45,896 bases of DNA, taken from Candidatus Zixiibacteriota bacterium. GTDB lineage: Bacteria; Zixibacteria; MSB-5A5; GN15; FEB-12. The position numbers and the translations under genes are program-made. Numbering within the stretch: the stretch's first letter is position 1; the number at the start of each line of letters is the position of its first letter. This document shows positions 25,743-37,980 of the stretch, one piece after another. The stretch lies in assembly GCA_020344395.1 (NCBI GenBank), contig CP070824.1, forward strand, positions 1,070,107-1,116,002. The letters run 5' to 3'. The notes beneath the pieces were generated by a model, which worked only from the letters and a program-made list of their open reading frames with translations, was not told where the DNA came from and did not search any database.

Positions 25743-27158
25743 CTACATTTTGCCCATGGCGTTTTCGAGTTTCGCGATAGCCAGATTCAGGTCGAAATCG
25801 ACCCGGATCAAGGACCTCTGCGCATCTTTCATTGAAACCTGGGCATCCAGCAGATCAAGTATAGTCGCCGCCCCGAGGTTGTATTTCTCCTGAGTGATTC
25901 TCAGGTCTTCTTCGGCTGCGTTGACGTTCTCCTGTGATACAGTTTTCTGCTCTCTAAGTTGCTCTATATCGAGGTAGGCCGTCTTTATATCACTGACGGC
26001 CAGGTTCTTGGCATCAGTGAGCTCGGCTCTACTATTGTTATACGCAATCTTTGCCCGCGAAATGCCGGCCTCGCGAGAGAATCCATTGAATATGTTCCAG
26101 TTCAGCTGAACACCAAACGATTGAGATCGGGATGACTGGTCAAAAGTGACTGTGTCTCCACGGGTCCCCTCAGAATACGACATCGATGCCCAGCCTGTGA
26201 TCGTCGGAAAGTATTCGGCCATGGCGGCCTTCTTCCAACGGCCGGCCGCCCTCGTGCCAGCCTCTGCGGCAAGCAGGCTCGGTTTGTGCGTGAGACCGAA
26301 CTCGATGGCTTCATCAAGCGTCCCGGTGTACTCTCGGCCGCCAAAGCTGGTCTCAAACTCCCAGTTCTGCCTGGGATCAAGTCCGATGGTGTAGGCTAGA
26401 TAGGCCCGGTTGTTGGTCACCGCATTCTCTGCTCTCAGCAGTTCGAGTCGGTCATTCCCATACTGGACCTTTTGCTTCAGAACATCGGACTTTGAGGCCG
26501 ACCCAAGTTCAAAACGGGACTCGATAAGTTTGAGTTGCTCATCAGCACGCCTGACCGCCTCCTGCTGAACACCCAGATTCTCATGCGTCAAAAGAAACGC
26601 TGAATATGCCACTTTAACGGAGTATATGAGGTCCTGCTCGGAGGCCAGCACATTCAGGCGGGCCGATTCATGATTGGCCCGAGCTGCCGCATAGTTAAAC
26701 CAGGTTGGGATATTGAAGAGGTTCATCTGGGCGCTCAGTGACATGCTCTTACTTGTACGATCCTGGTCCGGGGCGGTGAACTCCTGTATTCCCAAGTCGC
26801 GGAATTGCGGATCCGGAAATATAAGCGTAAGGGGATTGCCCCCGGTATCAGTTGCCGAAACAAAGAAACTGTCCACACTAACCAGCTCACGAGCTTCCTG
26901 CTCGAACTTGATGTCAGTGTCCTTTCCCTCGGAATACGAAGCGCTGCCGCTGATCCGGGGCATGAAGGCACCCAGAGCGGCCCATTTTTCTGCGGAGGCA
27001 ATCTTCTCATTGCCCAACGCTCGGATAATTGAGGCCCGGTTCTTCAAGGCCAGCTCGATGCAATCATCAAGGGTCAGTTCTTCGGCCCCGACGATTGGGG
27101 CGAAGGCGAGAGTTGCAATGAAAGTGATTACCCAGCAAGACCTTACGATGGATTTCAT
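25743..27158 (-). CDS. TolC-family outer-membrane efflux protein
   Basis: 471 residues with a signal peptide (C-W-V-I-T-F-I-A-T-L-A-F-A). Two TolC repeats are visible: long helical stretches around residues 40-60, 150-260 and 350-470 with the pattern of heptads, and two G-x-N/x-W barrel regions (S-L-S-A-Q-M-N-L-F-N-I-P and S-F-G-V-Q-L-N-W-N-I-F-N-G-F). The end, I-A-K-L-E-N-A-M-G, matches TolC proteins. It forms the outer-membrane duct for the adaptor and permeases encoded next. The gene sits 11 bases after the Yip1-like gene. Confidence 0.93.
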   Translation of the reverse strand: MKSIVRSCWVITFIATLAFAPIVGAEELTLDDCIELALKNRASIIRALGNEKIASAEKWAALGAFMPRISGSASYSEGKDTDIKFEQEARELVSVDSFFVSATDTGGNPLTLIFPDPQFRDLGIQEFTAPDQDRTSKSMSLSAQMNLFNIPTWFNYAAARANHESARLNVLASEQDLIYSVKVAYSAFLLTHENLGVQQEAVRRADEQLKLIESRFELGSASKSDVLKQKVQYGNDRLELLRAENAVTNNRAYLAYTIGLDPRQNWEFETSFGGREYTGTLDEAIEFGLTHKPSLLAAEAGTRAAGRWKKAAMAEYFPTITGWASMSYSEGTRGDTVTFDQSSRSQSFGVQLNWNIFNGFSREAGISRAKIAYNNSRAELTDAKNLAVSDIKTAYLDIEQLREQKTVSQENVNAAEEDLRITQEKYNLGAATILDLLDAQVSMKDAQRSLIRVDFDLNLAIAKLENAMGKM

Positions 27159-27169
27159 CCAAAACTCCT

Positions 27170-27877
27170 TTAATTAAACGCTGCCTGAACAGCGGTGAGG
27201 GCAACATGAACGGCTGCAAGTCCTCCGATAGTAATGACCGATAAAACATATCCTTTGTTGCGGGTAAAGTCGTAGACCGCTGAAAATCCGATGCCGGTCA
27301 CAATTATCTCCCAGATGTGAAAGACACTTATTTTTGACAGACCTACCCAGGCCAGGCTCTGCGGCTCCGGATTCTGCAGAATGGCGGCGAGGGAATACGA
27401 CACCATTATGCTGTCCTTGGCCAGAATCAACGGCAAGTGCAGTAGCATTCCCACGCTGAACAGGATTTCACCGTAGAGCATGACCGAAAGCAGTTTCTTA
27501 TATCGGGTTTCTCCACCGAGAACGAAATTGCCGATAAACATGGCAACGGCAGCGTAAATGAGAGGTGCGATAAGAAAGAATACGGCCCCAATGTACATAA
27601 AGGGCTTCAGAGAATCAGCAGTGAAGCCCGGTGGTACGGGCCGGCCGCTCTCGATCGTAGCCTCGTACTGCAGTTGCGCCAAGTAGTCCACCGCGAAATG
27701 AAAAAACACAGCGGTAGTCAGAGCCAATACAATGTACGGCACCAGAATCTTCGGCTCGTTCTTCAGTTTGCCATAGAACTCCGTCGGCTTACTGAAGACC
27801 TCAATGAGCCCCTTAAATGACAGCCCGGCGCTCTTTGTCGGCTCCCCCACCGGGGAGGCCGGTTCCATCTGAGTCAT
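27170..27877 (-). CDS. Yip1-family membrane protein heading the efflux operon
   Basis: 235 residues, with a GGAGTG ribosome site just before ATG. Five hydrophobic segments are spread over residues 45-235. The N-terminal ~25 residues are polar, then F-S-K-P-T-E-F-Y-G-K-L-K-N-E-P, the usual opening of bacterial Yip1-domain proteins, leads into the first helix. Such proteins are of unknown role, and some sit beside ABC or secretion genes. As the first gene of the operon it may help assemble or regulate the transporter in the inner membrane (inference). No good promoter could be assigned. Confidence 0.75.
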   Translation of the reverse strand: MTQMEPASPVGEPTKSAGLSFKGLIEVFSKPTEFYGKLKNEPKILVPYIVLALTTAVFFHFAVDYLAQLQYEATIESGRPVPPGFTADSLKPFMYIGAVFFLIAPLIYAAVAMFIGNFVLGGETRYKKLLSVMLYGEILFSVGMLLHLPLILAKDSIMVSYSLAAILQNPEPQSLAWVGLSKISVFHIWEIIVTGIGFSAVYDFTRNKGYVLSVITIGGLAAVHVALTAVQAAFN

Positions 27878-27982
27878 CTCACACTCCTATCGTAGAATTA
27901 ACGAACTGATCTGTTAAAAGTTTCACAACATGGACCCTTCGACTCTGTCTACGCATGGTACTAAGACAAGATAGCAATATTC

Positions 27983-28013
27983 AAAAAAAAAGGGCCGATC
28001 ATCTGACCGACCC
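27983..28013 (-). terminator. Rho-independent terminator of hppA
   Basis: On the minus strand GGGTCGGTC, loop AGAT, GATCGGCCC (9 bp with two G-U pairs) followed by nine T. It lies 25 bases after the pyrophosphatase stop codon. The stem design closely resembles the terminator at 9096-9125. Confidence 0.88.
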
Positions 28014-28038
28014 AAGATATATCAATACCTGTTACTTG

Positions 28039-30045
28039 TCACGGGGTAACACCAAACAGCGCACCGCCGACAACCAGCGAGACGATTGCCATCAATTTTA
28101 TCAATATATTCATAGAGGGGCCGGAGGTGTCCTTGAACGGATCACCAACCGTGTCTCCAACCACGGCGGCCTTGTGGGCATCGGAACCCTTGCCGCCGTG
28201 AGCACCTGCCTCGATGAACTTCTTGGCATTATCCCAGGCGCCACCGGCGTTGGCCATCATCAGGGCCAGCATCACACCGGCCATGGTGGCTCCGGCAAGC
28301 ATGCCGCCGAGGGCCTCCTTGCCGAGCAGAACACCGATGATAATCGGCGCCAGAATCGCTGTCAGTCCCGGGGCCACCATCTGGGCCAGAGCGCCGGTAG
28401 TGGCAATGTCCACGCACCGAGCCGTGTCCGGTTTGGCCTTGCCTTCCATCAGACCCTTTATTTCACGAAACTGTCGGCGCACTTCCTCAACCATCTTTGA
28501 GGCCGCCTTACCAACCGCCGTCATGGTCAGAGCAGCCACCAGAAACGGCAGTGAACCGCCGATCAGGAAGCCGATCACGACCCTGACCTTGAGAATATTG
28601 ATGCCTTCAAGCCCTACTGTAGATGAATAAGCCGAGAACAGAGCGAGCGCCGTCAAGGCGGCAGAACCGATGGCGAATCCTTTTCCGATGGCCGCCGTGG
28701 TATTGCCCAGCGAATCCAGTCGATCGGTGATCTTCCGGACTTCCGGACCCAGACCGGACATCTCTGATATACCACCTGCATTGTCGGCCACGGGACCATA
28801 AGCGTCGACAGACATTGTCACGCCGATGGTGGCAAGCATTCCCACGCCCGCGATGCCGATACCGTACAGGCCGGCAAAAGTAAAGCCGGTATAGATGGCA
28901 ATAGCGATGACTATGACCGGGAAAACAACAGACTGCATTCCGACCGATAACCCATTAATAATGTTGGTCGCCGCACCGGTCAGTGACGATTGGGCAATAT
29001 CTCTGATCGGCTTCGCGGCCGTGTAGTACTCGGTCAGCAATCCCAGGACTATGCCGGCCACATTGCCGGCCAGAATCGCCCAGAATACATTCTGATCAAG
29101 GCCCAGACGATCGATAACAAACCAGGATACCACTAACATCACTATCGCACCCACGTACGTCACCAGCCGGAGTGTGGCCGCCGGGTTCATCCCTGAAAAG
29201 AGACGAACTGACAGCACACCCAGTATCGAGGCTATCGCGCCAAAAGCAACGATAAAGAGAGGCAGCTCCATGTACTTCAGCCGGATCGCCGCGTCGGCGA
29301 AAAGGGCCGCCGAAGAGGTGGCGGCGATAGCGATCGTGGCAATCACCGACCCGACATATGATTCAAACAGATCGGCCCCCATGCCGGCCACGTCGCCGAC
29401 GTTATCACCGACATTATCCGCAATCACGGCCGGGTTCCGCGGATCGTCTTCCGGGATACCTGCCTCTACCTTGCCGACCAGATCCGCGCCGACATCCGCG
29501 GCCTTCGTAAATATCCCGCCGCCGACACGTGCAAATAGCGCAATCGACGACGCGCCCATGGCAAACCCGTTTATCGTCTTTGCTGTGGCCGGGTCGCCTC
29601 CAAACAGCCAGAAGACGATGCCAACGCCAATCAGACCCAGCGAGGCAACCGTCATTCCCATGACCGCTCCACCTGAAAAGGCTAAAGAGAGAGCCAGAGG
29701 CTGACCGGATTCCTTGGCTGCCGCGGTTGTACGCACGTTTGTTCTGGTGGCGGCTTTCATGCCGATAAAGCCGGCCAGCATCGAACAGCAGGCACCGCCC
29801 AAAAACGCCAGCCCTGTGTTCAGTTGAATCCTCCACGATAGCAGTGCAAATACGATTACAACAAATACGGCAAGTATGGAATACTCGCGCCTGAGGAACA
29901 CCATGGCCCCGGCATGAATGACCTCAGCGATTTCCGACATCAGGTCCGTGCCGGTCGATTTCCTTTTAATCCAGGCAAACAGGCCCAGGGCAAAAAGGAG
30001 CCCCACCAAACCGATGACAGCCGCCATAATTCCGACGTTGTCCAT
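28039..30045 (-). CDS. hppA: Ion-translocating membrane pyrophosphatase, K+-dependent type
   Basis: 668 residues, about 15-16 membrane helices. Pyrophosphate-binding motifs are intact: [20 protein letters not shown] and the C-terminal [14 protein letters not shown]. The segment [11 protein letters not shown] near residue 450 has Ala at the position where K+-independent enzymes have Lys, so this is the K+-dependent class. That class contains both H+ and Na+ pumps, and I cannot decide between them. The enzyme splits PPi and pumps ions out of the cytoplasm, saving energy in energy-limited bacteria. An AGGAGAAAGG site precedes the ATG. Confidence 0.95.
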   Translation of the reverse strand: MDNVGIMAAVIGLVGLLFALGLFAWIKRKSTGTDLMSEIAEVIHAGAMVFLRREYSILAVFVVIVFALLSWRIQLNTGLAFLGGACCSMLAGFIGMKAATRTNVRTTAAAKESGQPLALSLAFSGGAVMGMTVASLGLIGVGIVFWLFGGDPATAKTINGFAMGASSIALFARVGGGIFTKAADVGADLVGKVEAGIPEDDPRNPAVIADNVGDNVGDVAGMGADLFESYVGSVIATIAIAATSSAALFADAAIRLKYMELPLFIVAFGAIASILGVLSVRLFSGMNPAATLRLVTYVGAIVMLVVSWFVIDRLGLDQNVFWAILAGNVAGIVLGLLTEYYTAAKPIRDIAQSSLTGAATNIINGLSVGMQSVVFPVIVIAIAIYTGFTFAGLYGIGIAGVGMLATIGVTMSVDAYGPVADNAGGISEMSGLGPEVRKITDRLDSLGNTTAAIGKGFAIGSAALTALALFSAYSSTVGLEGINILKVRVVIGFLIGGSLPFLVAALTMTAVGKAASKMVEEVRRQFREIKGLMEGKAKPDTARCVDIATTGALAQMVAPGLTAILAPIIIGVLLGKEALGGMLAGATMAGVMLALMMANAGGAWDNAKKFIEAGAHGGKGSDAHKAAVVGDTVGDPFKDTSGPSMNILIKLMAIVSLVVGGALFGVTP

Positions 30046-30232
30046 TCACCTTTCTCCTGTGCAAGCTAAGTCAAGTTTGTTACTAATTTCACGAACTATC
30101 CGAAAAATCAGGGCGGAATATAGCCCCTACCTCTTTGGGATGCAAGCGAAAAGGGGACAGATCGCCGACATCAGAGCATCTGGTTTAATACGCCAAAAAC
30201 CGAGTCCTAAAGCCGAAAAGCAGGGTGGACAA

Positions 30233-31186
30233 TTAAGCCCGCTGAGCTGCTTTGTCCTCGAGTTCTTCCATATATTTCTCAGCCGCCACGGCGGCAGTAG
30301 TACCGTCACCCACTGCATTCGTGATCTGCCGGACAAGCTGTGCGCGTACGTCGCCACAGGCATAGACGCCCTTTATCGATGTCTCCATATTTTGATCTGT
30401 CAGGATATAGCCGCCCTGGTCTTTCTTGATTGCTTCCCGGGTAATATCCGACCGTGGACGGAATCCCAGATAAGGGAAAACAGCTCCCACCTCCAGAGTC
30501 GAGGTTTCGCCTGTCTTGACATTTTTCAGGGCAAGATCCGTGACTCTCTGATCATCACCGTTTATCGATTCGACCACCGTGTCCCAGACGAACTCTATCT
30601 TGTCATTATCAAAGGCCCGCTGCTGGATGATCTTCTGCGCCCGCAACTGATCCCGACGGTGGATGATTATCACCCTGGAAGCGAATTTAGTGAGAAACGC
30701 CCCCTCTTCCACCGCTGCATCCCCCCCACCAATTACAGCTATAACCCGATCCTTGAAAAAGGCGCCATCACAGATGGCACAATAAGACACGCCTTTGCCT
30801 GAATATTCCTCTTCTCCCGGCACCCCCAGCTTGACAGGTGATCCGCCCGTTGAAAGAATAATTGCCTTCGCCCGGTAGATGTTGCCTGAAGCACACCGGA
30901 CCACGCGGTCGTCGCCATCACAGTAGACTTCCTCGACCTGCTCCATTTCTATTTCCAGACCGAACTTCCTGGCATGTTCCGCAAATTTCATGGCCAGCTC
31001 CGAGCCTGAAATCTGCTCGAAACCCGGATAATCCTCCACATCGCCGGTCAAGGCAATCTGACCGCCCGGAAGATACATCTCCAGACAGACCACTTTGCGG
31101 TTGGCGCGGGCCGTGTACAAGCCGGCACACAGTCCACCCGGTCCTCCCCCGACAATAACAACATCGTATTTCTTTTCGTCTGCCAT
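30233..31186 (-). CDS. trxB: Thioredoxin reductase
   Basis: 317 residues. FAD site G-G-G-P-G-G (13-18), redox pair Cys136-Ala-Ile-Cys139 followed by Asp, NADPH site G-G-G-D-A-A-V-E-E (153-161) with H-R-R-D-x-x-R-A (176-182), and the C-terminal Y-A-C-G-D-V FAD motif. Arginines in H-R-R-D fit NADPH preference. It transfers electrons to thioredoxin and thus to cytoplasmic thiols, and could indirectly supply reducing power to periplasmic thiol proteins (inference). No thioredoxin gene is adjacent. It is followed by hppA on the same strand, 187 bases away. Confidence 0.95.
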   Translation of the reverse strand: MADEKKYDVVIVGGGPGGLCAGLYTARANRKVVCLEMYLPGGQIALTGDVEDYPGFEQISGSELAMKFAEHARKFGLEIEMEQVEEVYCDGDDRVVRCASGNIYRAKAIILSTGGSPVKLGVPGEEEYSGKGVSYCAICDGAFFKDRVIAVIGGGDAAVEEGAFLTKFASRVIIIHRRDQLRAQKIIQQRAFDNDKIEFVWDTVVESINGDDQRVTDLALKNVKTGETSTLEVGAVFPYLGFRPRSDITREAIKKDQGGYILTDQNMETSIKGVYACGDVRAQLVRQITNAVGDGTTAAVAAEKYMEELEDKAAQRA

Positions 31187-31215
31187 ATTCTCAATCCTGG
31201 TCCTTCCTTTTTCAG

Positions 31216-31244
31216 AGAATAATCATTTGGCTAGATACTTCCAA
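31216..31244 (-). promoter_or_regulatory. Candidate promoter of trxB
   Basis: On the minus strand TTGGAA (31244-31239), a 17-base spacer, and TATTCT (31221-31216). The expected start near 31209 gives a leader of about 23 bases before ATG 31186. Confidence 0.4.
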
Positions 31245-31316
31245 CACCGGCAATCGAAAAAATGTTCGCCATCCCCTGCACGGGGACTGAAATTGGCCAT
31301 TACGAAATATGCCACC

Positions 31317-31862
31317 CTAGAAGTCAATACCTTTCTTGGCAGAAATCCCCTTTTGATATGGGTGCTTGACTTCCCTCATCTCAGTCACCAGATCCGCTCT
31401 CTCGATCAGCCACTCAGGCGCACCTCGACCGGTAATCAGTAGATTCTGAGTCTCGTCCCCGGCTGCGAGGATTTTTTCCATCTCTTCCCGCGTTACCAGC
31501 CCGAGGGTCTGGGCTACGTTCAATTCGTCGAGAATGACCAGCTGGAATTCCCCGGATTCGATTTTCTTAATGCTCAATTGAACCCCTTCCTGAGCCGCTT
31601 TGCGGTGCTCCTCGAAATCTTTGGTGTCGTCCTCGATTCCGACAAAGCCTTCGCCGACTACGTGCAGTTCCACGTTTGGCTTAAGCCGCTTGAGACCTTC
31701 AAGCTCCCCGTATTTCCAACTCCCCTTGATAAACTGAATCAAACAGATCGACCAGTTGTACCCGACAGCGCGAACACACATGCCCAGAGCGGCGGTGGTT
31801 TTCCCCTTTCCACCTCCGGTGTAGACCAAAAGCAGGCCGATTCGCTCCTGTTTACGTGCCAC
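31317..31862 (-). CDS. cobO: Cob(I)yrinic acid a,c-diamide adenosyltransferase (CobO/BtuR type)
   Basis: 181 residues from GTG 31862, chosen because AGGAG (31870-31874) lies seven bases upstream; a GTG at 31877 lacks a site. The P-loop is unusual in the way typical of this family: T-G-G-G-K-G-K-T-T near residues 15-23, with the inverted order used to bind ATP. V-I-L-D-E-L-N and L-I-T-G-R-G-A-P are also family motifs. It adds the adenosyl group to cobalt in vitamin B12 synthesis or salvage. No other cobalamin gene is in the window, so salvage is as likely as synthesis. Confidence 0.93.
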   Translation of the reverse strand: MARKQERIGLLLVYTGGGKGKTTAALGMCVRAVGYNWSICLIQFIKGSWKYGELEGLKRLKPNVELHVVGEGFVGIEDDTKDFEEHRKAAQEGVQLSIKKIESGEFQLVILDELNVAQTLGLVTREEMEKILAAGDETQNLLITGRGAPEWLIERADLVTEMREVKHPYQKGISAKKGIDF

Positions 31863-32008
31863 GAGCAATCTCCTCACTCACTTAGTATCATTCTATAACT
31901 AATCGGGCGCTCAAAGAAAAGCCAAAAATCGCGAACTTGTCGTAAGTTAGGGCCGTAAGAGAACATTGAAGAAGAGAGCTGTTTGTGAAAAAAATAACCA
32001 AATAGCAG

Positions 32009-32037
32009 TTGACAAGTGCATCGAATTATGCTATATT
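32009..32037 (+). promoter_or_regulatory. Strong candidate promoter of the Rrf2-family regulator
   Basis: TTGACA at 32009-32014, an exact 17-base spacer, and TATATT at 32032-32037 preceded by TGC (extended -10). The expected start near 32044 gives a leader of about 75 bases. This is the best promoter match in the window. Rrf2 proteins often repress their own promoters, so an operator may overlap it (inference). Confidence 0.7.
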
Positions 32038-32119
32038 AGACCGGAAAGTCGATGCTATTGAAGTTAAATGACTTTGCTCAGCCTCAAATGAGCCGGGCAT
32101 CAATTGTTGGAGGCTGTGT

Positions 32120-32560
32120 ATGCAGTTTACGAAAGCCGAGGAGTACGGTGTCTTTGGAGTTCTGTACTTAGCTGATAAGGACAGAACAACGATTACACCA
32201 CTATCAGAGATATCCGAGGCCCAGGGCATTCCGGAGAAGTTCCTGGCGAAGATATTTCAATCTTTGTCGAAAGCCGGTATAATTCGCTCCTACCGGGGAG
32301 TGAGAGGCGGCTTTTCCTTATCCAGAAGACCCGATGAAATCAGCGTGAAGGAAGTCTTGGAGACCATCCAGGGCCCTTACCACTTAATGAGGTGTGTTGA
32401 GGATCCGAAATCCTGCGTTTCACGACAGAAGACCAATGGATTCTGTGCCCTGAGAGAACTGGTGGTGGCGGCCGAGGAACAATTGGTATCAGTGTTCGAG
32501 CGTCACACCCTGGCCGATCTGCTGCAGTGGCAGAATGATCATGCAGGCAGGGTAAGCTAG
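32120..32560 (+). CDS. Rrf2-family transcriptional regulator with three cysteines
   Basis: 146 residues with GGAGG six bases before ATG. The winged-helix domain (residues 1-85) shows the family pattern: Y-G-V-F-G-V-L-Y-L-A, L-S-E-I-S-E-A-Q-G-I-P-E-K-F-L-A-K-I-F-Q-S-L, and a R-G-V-R-G-G-F-S-L-S-R wing. Cys92, Cys99 and Cys109 are spaced C-x6-C-x9-C, slightly wider than in IscR (C-x5-C-x5-C) but in the same loop, so an iron-sulfur cluster sensing redox, iron or NO is likely. A strong promoter precedes the gene. No isc or suf genes follow, so it is not clearly IscR. Confidence 0.92.
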   Translation: MQFTKAEEYGVFGVLYLADKDRTTITPLSEISEAQGIPEKFLAKIFQSLSKAGIIRSYRGVRGGFSLSRRPDEISVKEVLETIQGPYHLMRCVEDPKSCVSRQKTNGFCALRELVVAAEEQLVSVFERHTLADLLQWQNDHAGRVS

Positions 32561-32591
32561 TCCGATCGCACATCACAAGGCCGTAATTCTA

Positions 32592-32620
32592 TTTACATAT
32601 CTCCGCTGAAGTATTATCTT
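32592..32620 (+). promoter_or_regulatory. Candidate promoter of the dCTP deaminase gene
   Basis: TTTACA at 32592-32597, a 17-base spacer, and TATCTT at 32615-32620. The expected start near 32627 leaves a leader of about 29 bases that includes AAGGAG (32648-32653). Confidence 0.45.
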
Positions 32621-32655
32621 GATGGGCTTGTTTGTTATTTGGGACTTAAGGAGCC

Positions 32656-33210
32656 ATGAGCGTTAAATCCGATCGCTGGATCATTGACATATCCCGTCGC
32701 AATAAGATGATCGCGCCCTTTTCATCAGAGCAGGTGCGCGAGGGTATCAGTTACGGCGTCTCCTCGTACGGTTATGACATCAGCCTCGCCGATGAATTCA
32801 AGATCTTCGAGCCATCGAATATTCGCGAGATAGACCCGAAGAAACACAACGCCGCTTGCTTTCGGGACATCAAAGCCGACTCAGTGTTGATACCGGCCAA
32901 CTCTTACATCCTTGGTCGGAGCCGGGAGTATTTCAGGATACCCCGTGATGTCATCACTATTTGCACCGGCAAATCGACCTATGCCCGGTCCGGCGTCATC
33001 GTCAATGTCACTCCCTTTGAGCCAGAATGGGAAGGATTTGCCACCATCTCGCTTTCTAATACGGCGCCGGTACCCGTGCGTATCTACGCTCATGAAGGAG
33101 TGGCCCAACTGATTTTTCTGGAGGCCTCCGAGGTTTGCGAAATCTCGTATCGGGATAAGAAAGGTAAATATCAGGCACAGAAGAAAATCACTCTGTCAAA
33201 GTCGGAATAG
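32656..33210 (+). CDS. dcd: dCTP deaminase
   Basis: 184 residues, typical length. AAGGAG lies two bases before ATG, rather close. Family motifs: S-Y-G-V-S-S-Y-G-Y-D-I near residues 32-42, F-R-I-P-R-D-V, G-K-S-T-Y-A-R-S-G, and V-T-P-F-E-P-E-W-E-G-F, which carries the catalytic Glu, then G-V-A-Q-L-I-F-L. The enzyme deaminates dCTP to dUTP for thymidine nucleotide synthesis. Some relatives also hydrolyse dUTP (bifunctional form), which I cannot exclude. Cytoplasmic. Confidence 0.94.
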   Translation: MSVKSDRWIIDISRRNKMIAPFSSEQVREGISYGVSSYGYDISLADEFKIFEPSNIREIDPKKHNAACFRDIKADSVLIPANSYILGRSREYFRIPRDVITICTGKSTYARSGVIVNVTPFEPEWEGFATISLSNTAPVPVRIYAHEGVAQLIFLEASEVCEISYRDKKGKYQAQKKITLSKSE

Positions 33211-33264
33211 AGTGCCGATATTCTGTTAATATAAGCAGCCATATCGTTCTCAGGGAGTTCAATC

Positions 33265-36879
<3,615 letters not shown>

Positions 36880-36903
36880 GCCTATCTCTTCCAAGTCGAC
36901 CTG

Positions 36904-36926
36904 AAGGCGGGGTCCTGCCCCGCCTT
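36904..36926 (+). terminator. Terminator of the pyruvate:ferredoxin oxidoreductase gene
   Basis: AAGGCGGGG, loop TCCTG, CCCCGCCTT: a perfect 9-bp stem, followed by CTTCTTATATC, a modest T-rich tail. It starts 24 bases after the stop codon. Confidence 0.75.
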
Positions 36927-37029
36927 CTTCTTATATCTCCACATTCTGCGATGGAGGCTCTCTGTCAAGAAAACGGGCGCATTTCCGATAATTAGTGAAA
37001 ACCGTAAGTTCATCGGAATAGGAGGAATG

Positions 37030-37881
37030 ATGCGTTTGTGGAAAGTGCTGGCGGCCGTGCTTATCCTGGCCCTGTCGGCGGGAAGCCTGACCGTTGCTCA
37101 GGATACTGAAGAAGATTTCATCGCCCGCTACCTGCAGGACAAGCCAAACAAGGCCGTAAAGGAAAAGCAGAAGGTTGGCTGGGCATCCGTCTCATTCGGA
37201 ATGAACCGTATCAACCGGGAAAATGATTATAACACCTTTGCCACCCTCGAATCCGAATGGATTACCGGCGGCAGCCTGTCGTGGCTTGACCGGGCCCTGT
37301 TCTTCGGTGGCGAGGCGGGAACAGTTTTCGCAAAGAAATTCTACGTGTCCCTTGGCGGAGAATACTGGTTGAAACTCGGAGAGGAATTGACCGGTACCTT
37401 TTTCTACACGCGTACGGGCGTCCCGCTTACAAACCCTGCCTCTGAAATAAAGGTGATGGGCGCTTATCTGGGCGCTGGATGGTATCTGTACAATCCGCCT
37501 GCTGTCAAGGAGCACGTGACAAGGCTGACTGTTAGGATAGGCGGGACGGCCGGTCTTTACGTGGCCAACTGGGACCTTTGGCCGGAATACCGGAATCTCA
37601 ACCTGGCTACCAACACACCAGTCAACGCCAATACGACATTCCGCGGAACGGCACCGGGACTCACCTTCAACCTGGGTGCTGAGTACCCGGTCGGATGGGC
37701 CGGGCTGGTCGCGGCTCTCGACGTGAATTACCTTTATCTGAACTTCAAGAACGTGGCCTGGTATAATGCTTCGGATGAAGAAGTAGTTGTCACTTTTGAC
37801 GGCACCGCTGATGGCAGGGTTGATCTTGCCCTCTCGGGTGTCCGCGGCAAGTTCGAGATCAAGAGATACTTCAACTGGTAG
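37030..37881 (+). CDS. Probable outer-membrane beta-barrel protein
   Basis: 283 residues from the second of two adjacent ATG codons (37027 and 37030); the second is better spaced from GGAGG at 37021. A signal peptide is clear (V-L-A-A-V-L-I-L-A-L-S-A-G, cleavage near V-A-Q). A polar linker follows, and from about residue 50 alternating polar and aromatic strands such as V-G-W-A-S-V-S-F-G, F-Y-V-S-L-G-G-E-Y-W, M-G-A-Y-L-G-A-G-W-Y-L-Y suggest a small barrel of about eight to ten strands. The chain ends R-Y-F-N-W, an aromatic C-terminus recognised by the Bam machinery. No family can be named. Confidence 0.75.
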   Translation: MRLWKVLAAVLILALSAGSLTVAQDTEEDFIARYLQDKPNKAVKEKQKVGWASVSFGMNRINRENDYNTFATLESEWITGGSLSWLDRALFFGGEAGTVFAKKFYVSLGGEYWLKLGEELTGTFFYTRTGVPLTNPASEIKVMGAYLGAGWYLYNPPAVKEHVTRLTVRIGGTAGLYVANWDLWPEYRNLNLATNTPVNANTTFRGTAPGLTFNLGAEYPVGWAGLVAALDVNYLYLNFKNVAWYNASDEEVVVTFDGTADGRVDLALSGVRGKFEIKRYFNW

Positions 37882-37905
37882 ACCTCGAGACTTTCCCACC
37901 CCTGG

Positions 37906-37933
37906 TTGACAGCGGTGCTCCAGCGAGTATCTT
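37906..37933 (+). promoter_or_regulatory. Candidate promoter of the TolB-like gene
   Basis: TTGACA at 37906-37911, a 16-base spacer, and TATCTT at 37928-37933. The expected start near 37940 lies 41 bases before GTG 37981, which supports that start over longer forms whose coding would overlap the promoter. Confidence 0.4.
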
Positions 37934-37980
37934 GGATTGATTTAACCAAAGAACCAGCCCGGATGGGAGAGAACTCTGAA

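Noticed and set aside
27889-27917. Promoter TTAACA-N17-TACGAT for the Yip1-like gene
   Set aside because: It would place the start about five bases before the ATG, inside the ribosome site, which that gene clearly uses.
31878-32119. tRNA or small RNA in the longest intergenic region
   Set aside because: No cloverleaf, no CCA end and no independent terminator; the region is explained by divergent upstream sequences and the Rrf2 promoter.
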